From Patescibacteria group bacterium (lineage in GTDB: Bacteria > Patescibacteriota > WWE3 > UBA101185 > UBA10185), in NCBI GenBank assembly GCA_018818485.1, contig JAHIRX010000022.1:1-6804 (forward strand): a stretch of DNA of 6,804 nt. Direction: 5' to 3'. The stretch's first letter is position 1; each line of letters opens with the position of its first letter. Made by a program: the position numbers and the translations under genes. Positions 1-5,400 of the stretch are shown piece by piece. The notes under the pieces were generated by a model. That model ran no database searches. It saw only the letters and a program-made list of their open reading frames with translations, and was not told the DNA's origin.

Positions 1-151
1 AATTCTCAATAAATGGGCCATCATATTGTTCGTAACCATACCTATCACAGACCTTTTTCCAAGTATTGAATATGAAGTTTTGAAGATTCATATTCTCAGG
101 ATAAAAGTCTCTGGATCCTTTATATGGTTGTGTTGACAGTTGTTTAGTCAT
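1..151 (-). CDS. hisS: Histidyl-tRNA synthetase, N-terminal fragment (3' end outside window)
   Basis: Reading leftward from the ATG at 151, 50 codons are open to the window edge. The peptide begins MTKQLSTQPYKGSRDFYPEN and continues with NFIFNTWKKVCDRYGYEQYDGP. KG-[TS]-RDF-x-P-E followed by a YGY-E-x-Y segment is the recognisable start of class II histidyl-tRNA synthetase (motif 1 region), which charges tRNA-His with histidine in the cytosol. The rest of the gene lies to the left. The start is preceded only by a purine-rich AAAGAAAG stretch, a weak Shine-Dalgarno. The conserved repeat R1 begins 23 bp upstream and supplies the only obvious promoter-like sequence (minus-strand TGATATAAT, around 200-208). 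This is the single clear housekeeping gene in the window and probably marks the chromosomal edge of the repeat array. Confidence 0.88.
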   Translation of the reverse strand, partial: MTKQLSTQPYKGSRDFYPENMNLQNFIFNTWKKVCDRYGYEQYDGPFIEN

Positions 152-174
152 AATTTTTCTTTCTTTTTGTTGTA

Positions 175-283
175 GCTGACGGGTCCCAAACTGAACCAAA
201 TTATATCATCATTAACTCAGCTTATGGAGATTTTCTACCCAGTAAACAGAGTTTCTTACTAAAAAATTAGTTTATCTAGGGGA
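175..283 (+). repeat. Repeat R1 (first copy, beside hisS)
   Basis: This copy starts at GCTGACGGGTCCC and lacks the GGGGTG that opens the other copies. The core matches R2-R6 almost base for base (AACTGAACCAAATTATATC, then CAGCTTATGGAGATTTT, then CCCAGTAAA). The tail ends TTTATCTAGGGGAA, shared with R2 and R3. The loss of the left edge next to hisS suggests this is the terminal copy of the array, or the site where the array joined the core chromosome. Confidence 0.9.
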
Positions 284-330
284 ATGAAAATAAAGGGAAG
301 GCTCTGGGAAGCTTCCCTTCTTTTCTTTAT
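284..330 (-). terminator. Intrinsic terminator of the 94-aa membrane gene
   Basis: Arms 293-300 (AAGGGAAG) and 312-319 (CTTCCCTT) pair perfectly. On the minus strand the hairpin is followed by TTTATTTTCAT. It lies 25 nt past the TAG stop of the leftward gene and directly after the tail of R1. A T-rich run also follows on the plus strand (319-330), so it could work both ways. Confidence 0.75.
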
Positions 331-343
331 TATCCTAATTATC

Positions 344-628
344 CTAGTTTTCTGGTTTTCTTGAGCTGTTCTCACTTTCTGATAGGCGCGCTATATTGCC
401 GAGAAAGTGCACTACCATCAAAAAGAGCAGGAAAAACAGGTCTGATGATGTTTCAACTAGTGTAATCCGAACAAGTATTGCAGAAATAGCAAGAAACGCA
501 ATGGTAGTACTTAATAACTCTGGCCAGCGTCGCTTTCCAAAAGCAATAACCAACAAGTCGGCCAGTACTAGTAATGCCCAGAGCACATTATTGACAAGTA
601 TTAAAAGCTCTTCCCGTCCTTCTATCAT
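344..628 (-). CDS. Small orphan membrane protein, three predicted helices (94 aa)
   Basis: I do not recognise a family. The protein has three hydrophobic stretches: about residues 8-31 (LLILVNNVLWALLVLADLLV), 37-57 and 61-82. The N-terminus is short and acidic/basic and the C-terminal tail is polar (SESENSSRKPEN), so it is most likely an integral inner-membrane protein. The ATG at 628 is supported by an AAAGGA Shine-Dalgarno 7 nt upstream and by a near-perfect promoter (TTGATA, 17 bp, TATAAT) further up. An intrinsic terminator follows the TAG stop. The gene is the only one between R1 and R0, so it forms a self-contained leftward unit. The antiparallel open frame over the same bases has no comparable signals. 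Confidence 0.75.
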   Translation of the reverse strand: MIEGREELLILVNNVLWALLVLADLLVIAFGKRRWPELLSTTIAFLAISAILVRITLVETSSDLFFLLFLMVVHFLGNIARLSESENSSRKPEN

Positions 629-666
629 TTTTACATCCTTTCATTTTTTATTATTTCTAGTTTGGG

Positions 667-695
667 ATTATATATTAAATAGAAGCATTTATCAA
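667..695 (-). promoter_or_regulatory. Sigma-70-type promoter of the 94-aa gene
   Basis: On the minus strand TTGATA (695-690), a 17-bp spacer and TATAAT (672-667) face the gene start at 628, predicting a leader of about 30 nt with a Shine-Dalgarno. The block 650-714 aligns with 5354-5419, which carries the promoter of the 116-aa gene, so the promoter appears to travel with the left flank of the repeat. Confidence 0.8.
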
Positions 696-770
696 CTATA
701 GGATAATGGGGTGGTTGATAACTGCTAACTTGAACCGGATTATTGAAGAATTATTAACGCTTTTTAAATG
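695..770 (+). repeat. Repeat R0, diverged copy of the array repeat
   Basis: AACTATAGGATAATGGGGTGG matches the left flank of R5/R6 (ACTATGGGGTAATGGGGTGG). After it comes a degenerate core: TTGATAACTGCTAACTTGAACC corresponds to CTGACGGGTCCCAAACTGAACC, then ATTAT and ATTAACGCTT echo ATTATATC and ATTAACTCAGCTT. Homology is further supported by 65 bp of left flank shared with R6. GGGGTGGTT at 708-716 has a perfect inverted partner, AACCACCCC, at 794-802, at the end of the FemAB-like gene. Confidence 0.65.
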
Positions 771-791
771 TGATAAAGGAATTTTCAGATT

Positions 792-1703
792 TTAACCACC
801 CCAACTATCATCAAAAAACATCCAAAATAGTCCAAGCCGTTCCAATGGTTTAAGATACCGAGAGTAAATTTTTACCTTAGGGTGCATAAACTCCACTTCG
901 CGACCTCTAAACTTCCTTTTAAAGGTAGTTATACCCCGCCAGTTTTTTTTTGGCTTATAACGTTCATCAGAAATTCCGTCTAAGTCAAATAGGGTGCAAC
1001 CACTCTTCTTGGCTAGTTTTAACCCTTCCCAGACTAGGGTAGCGGCTATTCGATTACATCTACCATACTCTGTAGTTGGAAGAAATAACCCACAAGCTAT
1101 GGGAGGATTTATTATAAACATGTTACCGCCAAGAAGCTTTTCGTCTAAATAAGCCAGAAGGACTTGTACCTGATTGCCAAAAGATCCCCACTTGTCTTTC
1201 CAATCGTGTAAGTTCTGAACGAAATAGTTTCGGCGGTGACCGGCTTCATAAAGAAGAGAATAAAACTCTTCTATGTGACTGACCAATCGAAAGGATATAT
1301 TTTTTTTAAGGTTTCTTCTTAAACTTTTGCGAATGTCTTGGTCAAAGCTAGATAATATGATTTCTTCACTTTTAGTTAAATCGATATAGGTGGTTTTTGT
1401 AGGACTAAAAAATAAATTTAAATCTTTATATCCACACAAACTTAGTGATTCTTCTAATTCGGCATAACACGCATCCCCGGTCGTAACGTCAAATTCCATG
1501 ACTATCAGCAAGGCCCTGTTTTTCTTCGCAAGCTTTTCTAGTTCAACTAAAGGGGTATTAGCAGAACAGCGTTGGATTTTAATTAGCGAACCCAGCCAGA
1601 GGATTTTTTTGATCAGAACTCTAGTAGATCCTACTCTCTTTTCCGTCCAACCTTTTTTGGAATAATATCGACAGTATTCTTCAGATTGTCTGTAGTCTTC
1701 CAC
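792..1703 (-). CDS. FemAB-like / GNAT-fold aminoacyl- or acyltransferase (303 aa)
   Basis: The sequence has the layout of the FemAB family, GNAT-fold enzymes that transfer amino acids from aminoacyl-tRNA to peptidoglycan stem peptides or acylate cell-surface precursors. Residues 104-135 (TTYIDLTKSEEIILSSF, then basic DIRKSLRRNLKKN) match the typical 'DL..s.eel......R..IRkA.k' segment. Residues 190-231 hold the second-domain core (LLGGNMFII, then RIAATLVWEGLKLAKKSGC). FDLDGISDERYKP (239-251) and GITTFKRKFRG (257-267) form the C-terminal FemAB signature. There is no signal peptide, so it should be cytoplasmic. The start is GTG; a TATACT -10 box ends 6 nt before it with no Shine-Dalgarno, indicating a leaderless mRNA. 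It is divergent from the spermidine-synthase-like gene and shares its promoter. The final codons contain GGGGTGG, the motif that opens the array repeats. The exact substrate cannot be told from the sequence. Confidence 0.75.
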   Translation of the reverse strand: MEDYRQSEEYCRYYSKKGWTEKRVGSTRVLIKKILWLGSLIKIQRCSANTPLVELEKLAKKNRALLIVMEFDVTTGDACYAELEESLSLCGYKDLNLFFSPTKTTYIDLTKSEEIILSSFDQDIRKSLRRNLKKNISFRLVSHIEEFYSLLYEAGHRRNYFVQNLHDWKDKWGSFGNQVQVLLAYLDEKLLGGNMFIINPPIACGLFLPTTEYGRCNRIAATLVWEGLKLAKKSGCTLFDLDGISDERYKPKKNWRGITTFKRKFRGREVEFMHPKVKIYSRYLKPLERLGLFWMFFDDSWGG

Positions 1704-1709
1704 ATAGGT

Positions 1710-1717
1710 AGTATACT
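1710..1717. promoter_or_regulatory. Palindromic shared -10 box for two divergent leaderless genes
   Basis: AGTATACT (1710-1717) is a perfect palindrome, so it offers TATACT on both strands. Leftward, TATACT is followed by exactly 6 nt and the GTG of the FemAB-like gene. Rightward, TATACT is followed by 10 nt and the ATG of the spermidine-synthase-like gene. Neither side has a clear -35 box or a Shine-Dalgarno. Overlapping -10 elements imply that polymerase can serve only one direction at a time. Confidence 0.65.
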
Positions 1718-1727
1718 CAATAAATAA

Positions 1728-2546
1728 ATGAAATCGTTGAGCAAAAAACTAAGACAGTTTCTTTGGTTTCTTTATACTGAGCAGACTTTGTTTGAAGGTA
1801 AGGGGTTTTACTCTTCTGTTAGGGTTACAAAAAAAGGCAACCGTGTGAATTTGTATACGGGTAAAAATAATTATTTACAAACAACTGTTAATGCTGATAT
1901 CGATCCTCATGGAACTCACCTTGATTGGTACTTAGTAGCCCCATGGTTTTCGGGAAATTTTGAAGGAAATCTTAGTTCTCTTTTAATCTTAGGTCTAGGG
2001 GGCGGATCTCAAGTAAAATCTTATAACAAATATTATAAAGTTAAAAGTATAACAGCTGTTGAAATAGACCCGTTAATAATTGATCTTGGAAAAAGATATT
2101 TTGATTTAAACGATGCAAACCTAAAGACGATAAATGAAGACGCCTGTCTATTCCTAGATACCGTTTCTGATACTTACAGTCTAATGATAATAGATTCCTT
2201 TAAGGAAGATATATATGAAAAGAACTGCCAATCTTCCTCTTTCTTCCACAAAGTCCGCAGCCATCTAGCCCCTACGGGTGTGTTGTTCGTAAATAAATTA
2301 GCGAATGACGTTTCTAACAAGGAGGTGGGAGAGGAGCTTAAGGAAATTTTTAATACAGTAATAACTCTGCGAATTAATTATACGATGTTCTTTATCGCAA
2401 CCGATTCCCCAAAAGCACCTAGAGATTCAGTAGAAGTCCGAGGTATAGTTTTAAAGGCCTCAGAATCGAATCATACATTAAGGTTTTTTAGATCCTTGAA
2501 ATTAAAGGATATAAGAGTTCTCCAGAGCAAAAAGCGGAAATTCTAA
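1728..2546 (+). CDS. Spermidine-synthase-fold, SAM/dcSAM-binding protein (272 aa)
   Basis: This is a class I SAM-binding Rossmann protein of the spermidine synthase type. LLILGLGGGSQ (85-95) is motif I, VEIDP (111-115) is the acidic motif II, NEDACLFL (136-143) is the 'D-A' adenine-contact motif, and LMIIDSF (152-158) holds the Asp expected at the catalytic position. The N-terminal part (20-75) has the small beta-strand region typical of the family, ending in LDWYLVAPW. Canonical enzymes have GGGDG after motif I; here it is GGGSQ, so true polyamine synthesis is uncertain and a methyltransferase or MFS-fused-like homologue is possible. The C-terminus is very basic (KSKKRKF). The ATG follows an in-frame TAA directly, so the start is fixed. 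There is no Shine-Dalgarno and a TATACT lies 10 nt upstream, giving a near-leaderless mRNA. The stop lies 3 nt before R2. Confidence 0.8.
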   Translation: MKSLSKKLRQFLWFLYTEQTLFEGKGFYSSVRVTKKGNRVNLYTGKNNYLQTTVNADIDPHGTHLDWYLVAPWFSGNFEGNLSSLLILGLGGGSQVKSYNKYYKVKSITAVEIDPLIIDLGKRYFDLNDANLKTINEDACLFLDTVSDTYSLMIIDSFKEDIYEKNCQSSSFFHKVRSHLAPTGVLFVNKLANDVSNKEVGEELKEIFNTVITLRINYTMFFIATDSPKAPRDSVEVRGIVLKASESNHTLRFFRSLKLKDIRVLQSKKRKF

Positions 2547-2549
2547 ACT

Positions 2550-2665
2550 GGGGTGGCTGACGGGCCCCAAACTGAACCAAATTATATCATCATTGAGTAA
2601 GCTTATGGAGATTTATCCAGTAGACAAAGTATCTTGCCAAAATTTAGTTTAAACTTATCTAGGGA
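2550..2665 (+). repeat. Repeat R2
   Basis: A full core begins GGGGTGGCTGACGGGCCCC and continues AACTGAACCAAATTATATC, GCTTATGGAGATTTATCCAG. The tail ends ACTTATCTAGGGAA. Compared with R1 the palindromic heptad is GGGCCCC in place of GGGTCCC, and ATTAACTC is replaced by ATTGAGTA. AATTTAGTTT (2641-2650) in the tail can pair with GAACCAAATT of the core (9 of 10 positions, one G-T). It starts 3 nt after the stop of the rightward gene. Confidence 0.92.
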
Positions 2666-2717
2666 AAATAAAAAACGTCACAAAGATAGAAACTAACATT
2701 TCTATATTTTGCAACGT
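2665..2717 (-). terminator. Intrinsic terminator of the 79-aa gene
   Basis: ATAGAAA (2686-2692) pairs with TTTCTAT (2699-2705) around a six-base loop, and an outer ACGT/ACGT pair (2675-2678, 2714-2717) extends the stem across an internal mismatch. On the minus strand it is followed by a run of six T and TTTT. It sits between the repeat tail and the TAA stop at 2727. Confidence 0.75.
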
Positions 2718-2726
2718 CTTTTCTAG

Positions 2727-2966
2727 TTATATTGAGACCAAAGATACCAGAAATCCTAATAAGATAATGTATATGCCACCTAACAAGTTGTCGTTTTTGA
2801 TAGTGTAAGTGACATTGTATCTAAATAAATGTATGTAAGATTTTACGAATCCGGTATCACGGTTGTTTTCGTACCACCATCCCAAGTCATCAAAAGCTTC
2901 TAAAGCGGCGTTTAAAAAGTTCACTAATATACAGGCTACGCCCATACACACTATTAAACTACCCAT
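2727..2966 (-). CDS. Small orphan membrane protein, two predicted helices (79 aa)
   Basis: No family is recognised. Residues 1-21 (MGSLIVCMGVACILVNFLNA) and 61-79 (LLGGIYIILLGFLVSLVSI) are hydrophobic and probably membrane-spanning. Between them is a polar, aromatic loop with DDLGWWYENNRDTGF. The protein ends at the end of the second helix, with no tail. The ATG at 2966 has a strong AAGGAGG Shine-Dalgarno 8-10 nt upstream, a TGTTATAAT extended -10 about 45 nt upstream, and a terminator after the stop, so it is a real, independently transcribed leftward gene. It is the only gene between R2 and R3. Confidence 0.72.
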   Translation of the reverse strand: MGSLIVCMGVACILVNFLNAALEAFDDLGWWYENNRDTGFVKSYIHLFRYNVTYTIKNDNLLGGIYIILLGFLVSLVSI

Positions 2967-3010
2967 CCCGTACGACCTCCTTTTTTATCTAAGTTTATTA
3001 AATTAAGTAG

Positions 3011-3039
3011 ATTATAACAGAAAGAGTAGTATAAGAACA
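3011..3039 (-). promoter_or_regulatory. Extended -10 promoter of the 79-aa gene
   Basis: On the minus strand TGTTATAAT (3019-3011) is a perfect extended -10 element. The hexamer 17 bp upstream is TGTTCT, a weak -35. The -10 lies 40 bp left of the R3 core, the same distance as the promoters left of R0 (41) and R6 (42). Confidence 0.65.
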
Positions 3040-3050
3040 CTATAAGATAT

Positions 3051-3162
3051 GGGGTGGCTGACGGGTCCCAAACTAAACCAAATTATATCATCAATAACCC
3101 AGCTTATGGAGATTTATCCAGTAAAAGAAGAGCTTCTGAATAAAATTGGTTTATCTAGGGGA
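3051..3162 (+). repeat. Repeat R3
   Basis: The core is GGGGTGGCTGACGGGTCCC, then AACTAAACCAAATTATATC (A in place of the usual G in CTGAACC), GCTTATGGAGATTTATCCAG. The tail is AATTGGTTTATCTAGGGGA. The changed base creates TAAACC, which pairs exactly with GGTTTA in its own tail; TCCC and GGGA can pair outside it. Left flank CACTATAAGATAT resembles the ACTATGGGGTAAT flank of R5/R6. Confidence 0.92.
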
Positions 3163-3242
3163 GGTAAAAACCGTCTTGGGGACGCATTGTTATAACCTTA
3201 AAACGGGTCGTGTGATGAAGGAGTTTAGAACTGAAGTATGTG
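3163..3242. other. Non-coding stretch between R3 and the dehydrogenase
   Basis: No gene is visible. CGTC/GACG (about 3173-3184) forms a short hairpin followed on the minus strand by GTTTTTA, at the place where the other units have leftward terminators. With only four stem pairs it is at best a weak or decayed terminator. Confidence 0.3.
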
Positions 3243-3254
3243 TATAATTAAGGT
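3243..3254 (+). promoter_or_regulatory. Leaderless-type -10 box of the dehydrogenase gene
   Basis: TATAAT at 3243-3248 is followed by 6 nt and the ATG at 3255, so transcription should begin at or beside the start codon. No convincing -35 hexamer lies 17 bp upstream, and AAGG abuts the ATG too closely to be a Shine-Dalgarno. Confidence 0.7.
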
Positions 3255-4058
3255 ATGAAACAAGAAGCATTAAAGGATAAACATGTTCTCTTTATAGGGG
3301 GTTGCGGGGGCATTGGAAAGCCAACTGTAGTAAAACTACTATTAGAGGGCGCCAAAGTGTCGATTACTTCTCCCGTTATTGGTAAGTTAACAGACGAAGC
3401 CAAGGGATTGTTTGAGAATACTATTAAAGAAAATGGTTTTGGTGATTTTCACATCATAGAGGCTGATATTACTAAGGAATCCGATTTAACTAGACAAGTT
3501 AAAGAAGCTCAAAGTAAATTCGGGAATATTGACCACCTAGTAATAATGGCAGGGGTATCCCACTTAGGTAAAATGCTTGATGTGACAAGAGAGGAATGGG
3601 ATTTAATTATGGATGTGAATGCCTGGGGTGTATTTCGTACAATCCAAGAATCCTATAAGCATCTTGAAAAGGGTGCAAATATTGTTGTGGTGGGCTCAGA
3701 TGTAGGACTAGGAAAACCCTCGCATGATATACCATTGTACTCTGTAAGCAAAGCTACTTTACATTCAATCTTACAGCTTCTTTCCCAAGAACTCCCTGAG
3801 TATGGGATATCTGTCTCGGGAATAGCTCCGTACAATACACCACCTGGGATGAAGCGAGTATACCAACAAGTAAAAGAAAGGTTATTATGTGAACCAGAAG
3901 ACTGCGAAACTCCTGATTGGGGTAATTTACCCCCTACAGGTAAGTTTATAGAAGGTAACTCTTTAGCAGAGCTTGTAAGTTTTCTATTAAAAACTTCTGG
4001 TGACTTTAACGGAAGTATAATTCCTGTAACAGGTGGATATGGGTACACAGTATCGTAA
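3255..4058 (+). CDS. Short-chain dehydrogenase/reductase (SDR), 267 aa
   Basis: This is a classical SDR, an NAD(P)H-dependent oxidoreductase with a Rossmann fold. GGCGGIG at 15-21 is the cofactor-binding glycine motif, D71-I72 is the adenine-contact motif, and MAG (98-100) replaces the usual NAG. The catalytic tetrad is complete: N122 (DVNAWG), S148 (VVGSDVG), Y162 and K166 (YSVSK). PYNTPPGM after the active site and TGGYG at the end are normal family landmarks, and the length is typical for a classical SDR. The substrate cannot be named; sugar or fatty-acyl reductions are common in the family. The start is secure because an in-frame TAA lies two codons upstream. It is the only gene between R3 and R4, reads toward R4, and has a leaderless promoter. 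Confidence 0.9.
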   Translation: MKQEALKDKHVLFIGGCGGIGKPTVVKLLLEGAKVSITSPVIGKLTDEAKGLFENTIKENGFGDFHIIEADITKESDLTRQVKEAQSKFGNIDHLVIMAGVSHLGKMLDVTREEWDLIMDVNAWGVFRTIQESYKHLEKGANIVVVGSDVGLGKPSHDIPLYSVSKATLHSILQLLSQELPEYGISVSGIAPYNTPPGMKRVYQQVKERLLCEPEDCETPDWGNLPPTGKFIEGNSLAELVSFLLKTSGDFNGSIIPVTGGYGYTVS

Positions 4059-4133
4059 ATTTTATGTAGTAACCACTGTATATTTCGAACTCTCAAGACT
4101 GTGATATCTGGAAATATTTTAGGTAAAGTAAAT
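4059..4133. other. Non-coding stretch between the dehydrogenase and R4
   Basis: I find no gene and no convincing terminator hairpin for the rightward dehydrogenase gene here. A small GATATC palindrome is present near 4103-4108. R4 follows immediately. Confidence 0.3.
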
Positions 4134-4240
4134 GGGGTGGCTGACGGGCCCCAAACTGAACCAAATTATATCATCATTAACTCAGCTTATGGAGATTTAT
4201 CCAGTAAATAGAACTTTATCCGAAGTTTATTATTAAAGGT
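4134..4240 (+). repeat. Repeat R4
   Basis: The core is GGGGTGGCTGACGGGCCCC, AACTGAACCAAATTATATC, CAGCTTATGGAGATTTATCC. The tail departs from the common TTATCTAGGGGA ending but contains its own hairpin, AACTT (4212-4216) against AAGTT (4223-4227). GTTTG near 4240 can pair with CAAAC in the core. The left flank keeps AAATGGGG. Confidence 0.9.
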
Positions 4241-4249
4241 TTGTGTGTA

Positions 4250-4293
4250 GAAAAGAAAACAACCTCCTATCTATAATTAGATAACAGGTTGTT
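4250..4293 (-). terminator. Strong intrinsic terminator of the 66-aa gene
   Basis: AACAACCT (4258-4265) pairs with AGGTTGTT (4286-4293), and TATCTA (4268-4273) with TAGATA (4278-4283) around a TAAT loop. On the minus strand TTTTCTTTTC follows. It lies 33 nt past the TGA stop. Confidence 0.85.
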
Positions 4294-4325
4294 TAGTACT
4301 TCCTTTCTTCTAGTCGAGTTAGAAT

Positions 4326-4526
4326 TCACCACCCCTCATTCCCATCATGTGGCTCGGCTGGGGGTACATCTTTCCAGTGATTTATATCTCTAGTATTTAT
4401 AGTTAGAGAAGCACAAATCACAAAATAGCAAAACCACACTGCCAAAGCAATACCAGCAGCTGCCCATATATTTCCAATTCGATACCATGCCACAGCAAAC
4501 ACAACTATCAGTAAAATCTCCCTCAT
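4326..4526 (-). CDS. Small orphan membrane protein (66 aa)
   Basis: No family is recognised. Residues 3-17 and 20-42 (IWAAAGIALAVWFCYFVICA) are hydrophobic and form one long or two short membrane helices. The C-terminal third is polar and tryptophan-containing (NHWKDVPPAEPHDGNEGW). The frame is open further upstream to 4619, but the ATG at 4526 is preferred: it has an AAAGGAG Shine-Dalgarno 6 nt before it, and the upstream part reads through leader hairpins. A consensus promoter lies upstream and a strong terminator downstream. The last codons and stop (GAG GGG TGG TGA) contain GGGGTGG, the motif that opens the repeats, here on the minus strand. It is the only gene between R4 and R5. Confidence 0.7.
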   Translation of the reverse strand: MREILLIVVFAVAWYRIGNIWAAAGIALAVWFCYFVICASLTINTRDINHWKDVPPAEPHDGNEGW

Positions 4527-4551
4527 ATCAAACTCCTTTCTTTCTATGTTT

Positions 4552-4600
4552 AAAAATAGAGAGCTAAATAGCTCTCCTTCGTCAAGAAACATCTTTTCTT
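4552..4600 (-). promoter_or_regulatory. Structured leader with terminator-like hairpin before the 66-aa gene
   Basis: In the roughly 76-nt leader, CAAGAAA pairs with TTTCTTG (about 4600-4582), then GAGAGCTA pairs with TAGCTCTC (4576-4559) and is followed by TATTTTT. The second hairpin plus U-run lies between the promoter and the Shine-Dalgarno, as an attenuator would. No known riboswitch class is recognised. Confidence 0.4.
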
Positions 4601-4609
4601 GGGAAGAGT

Positions 4610-4638
4610 ATTCTAACAATCATAATAGTTACTGTCAA
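4610..4638 (-). promoter_or_regulatory. Consensus promoter of the 66-aa gene
   Basis: On the minus strand TTGACA (4638-4633), a 17-bp spacer and TAGAAT (4615-4610) form the best sigma-70-type promoter in the window, predicting transcription from about 4603. Confidence 0.85.
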
Positions 4639-4671
4639 CTAAAGAGTTAGGTCCTTACAATGAAAGTAGGG

Positions 4672-4740
4672 GAGGGGGCTTATGTCCGATGTGCTTTAGG
4701 TTGGAGGATAATATTAACCTGACTTACTGAATCACCTAGT
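4672..4740 (+). repeat. Short repeat B, copy 1
   Basis: The block from GGGGGCTT through GATGTGCTTTA, TTGGAG, TTAA and CTGAATC recurs at 5530-5595 with about 47 of 60 aligned bases identical. It lies between the promoter of the 66-aa gene and R5. In one frame both copies carry RCALxWRIxLx followed by a stop, so it could be a remnant of a gene end, but no complete gene is present. Confidence 0.6.
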
Positions 4741-4750
4741 AATTATCGAC

Positions 4751-4846
4751 TATGGGGTAATGGGGTGGCTGACGGGTCCCAAACTGAACCAAATTATATC
4801 ATCAATGAATGAGCTTATGGAGATTTTCTACCCAGTAAACAAGGCT
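4751..4846 (+). repeat. Repeat R5
   Basis: The flank ACTATGGGGTAAT is followed by the full core GGGGTGGCTGACGGGTCCC, AACTGAACCAAATTATATC, GAGCTTATGGAGATTTTC, CCCAGTAAAC. Like R1 it carries the TTTTCTACCCA version of the internal hairpin, not TTTATCCA. The tail (to about 4875) diverges but retains GGTT opposite AACC of the core. Confidence 0.92.
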
Positions 4847-4895
4847 TCTAACTGAGGTTGATTACCAGGAATATGAGAAAGTGGTTTTTGGGGGA

Positions 4896-4939
4896 ATAAA
4901 AAACAGCGTTTTTGATAATTTCTTATCATGGTACGCTGT
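4896..4939 (-). terminator. Intrinsic terminator of the 116-aa gene
   Basis: ACAGCGT (4903-4909) pairs with ACGCTGT (4933-4939), and TGATAA (4913-4918) with TTATCA (4923-4928) around a TTTC loop. On the minus strand TTTTTTAT follows. It lies 27 nt past the TGA stop. Confidence 0.85.
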
Positions 4940-4965
4940 GAACCTGTGGATAGTACTTCATTATT

Positions 4966-5316
4966 TCATTTTCTACTGCTACCCTCCAATAAAACTTTAA
5001 AGGGTGTTCCCTTAAAAGCTTCTTGTATGGCCCTAAGGTGGCTCTTGTATTTTTTATAGATTACTGCCGCCGGATATAGAGTTAGCCCCATATAAGAAGG
5101 CGCAAATTCACCTATGCTAGTCCAAATAGGAATCAAACCCCAAGCCTTTGGTTTTTCTATCTTTTTGCACTGAATCATAACAGTGTCGGAGTTTTTCATC
5201 ACCATTTTTACAGGACCATCGGTAAATGCTGGAAGGGTGCGGGTTCTATAACCCTTCGGCATTGATAGGGCATCTATATTGTAATACCCAGACCCCTTTT
5301 TCTTCTTTGTACACAT
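4966..5316 (-). CDS. Conserved-looking protein of unknown function (116 aa)
   Basis: I do not recognise this protein. It is basic and probably soluble: a lysine-rich start (MCTKKKKGSGYYNID), then SMPKGYRTRTLPAF, a possible beta-rich middle (VKMVMKNSDTVMIQCKKIEKP), a hydrophobic but short aromatic stretch (GLIPIWTS, then PSYMGLTLYPAAVIY) and a helical C-terminus (HLRAIQEAFKGTPFKVLLEG). There are no cysteine pairs or other obvious metal or catalytic motifs. The ATG at 5316 has an AAGGAG Shine-Dalgarno 8 nt upstream, a TTGACT-17-TATAAT promoter, and a strong terminator beyond the TGA stop. It is the only gene between R5 and R6 and has the same leftward layout as the three small membrane genes. 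Confidence 0.7.
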   Translation of the reverse strand: MCTKKKKGSGYYNIDALSMPKGYRTRTLPAFTDGPVKMVMKNSDTVMIQCKKIEKPKAWGLIPIWTSIGEFAPSYMGLTLYPAAVIYKKYKSHLRAIQEAFKGTPFKVLLEGSSRK

Positions 5317-5370
5317 TTTTTATTCTCCTTAATTTATTCTGAATATGGATATTATTATTTCTAGCTTGGA

Positions 5371-5399
5371 ATTATATAATAAATATGTCAGATAGTCAA
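5371..5399 (-). promoter_or_regulatory. Promoter of the 116-aa gene
   Basis: On the minus strand TTGACT (5399-5394), a 17-bp spacer and TATAAT (5376-5371) direct transcription leftward. Its surroundings (5354-5419) align over about 65 bp with those of the 94-aa gene's promoter next to R0, including CTAG-[CT]-TTGG and ATTATATA. Confidence 0.82.
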
Positions 5400-5400
5400 A

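Noticed and set aside
396..701. Rightward 101-codon open frame
   Set aside because: It is antiparallel to the 94-aa membrane gene, which has a promoter, Shine-Dalgarno and terminator; the rightward frame has none and its composition looks like a shadow.
3653..4096. Leftward 147-codon open frame over the dehydrogenase
   Set aside because: It overlaps a complete SDR gene with all catalytic residues and has no expression signals.
4527..4619. N-terminal extension of the 66-aa protein to an ATG at 4619
   Set aside because: The extension starts upstream of the predicted transcription start and reads through leader hairpins; the internal ATG at 4526 has a good Shine-Dalgarno.
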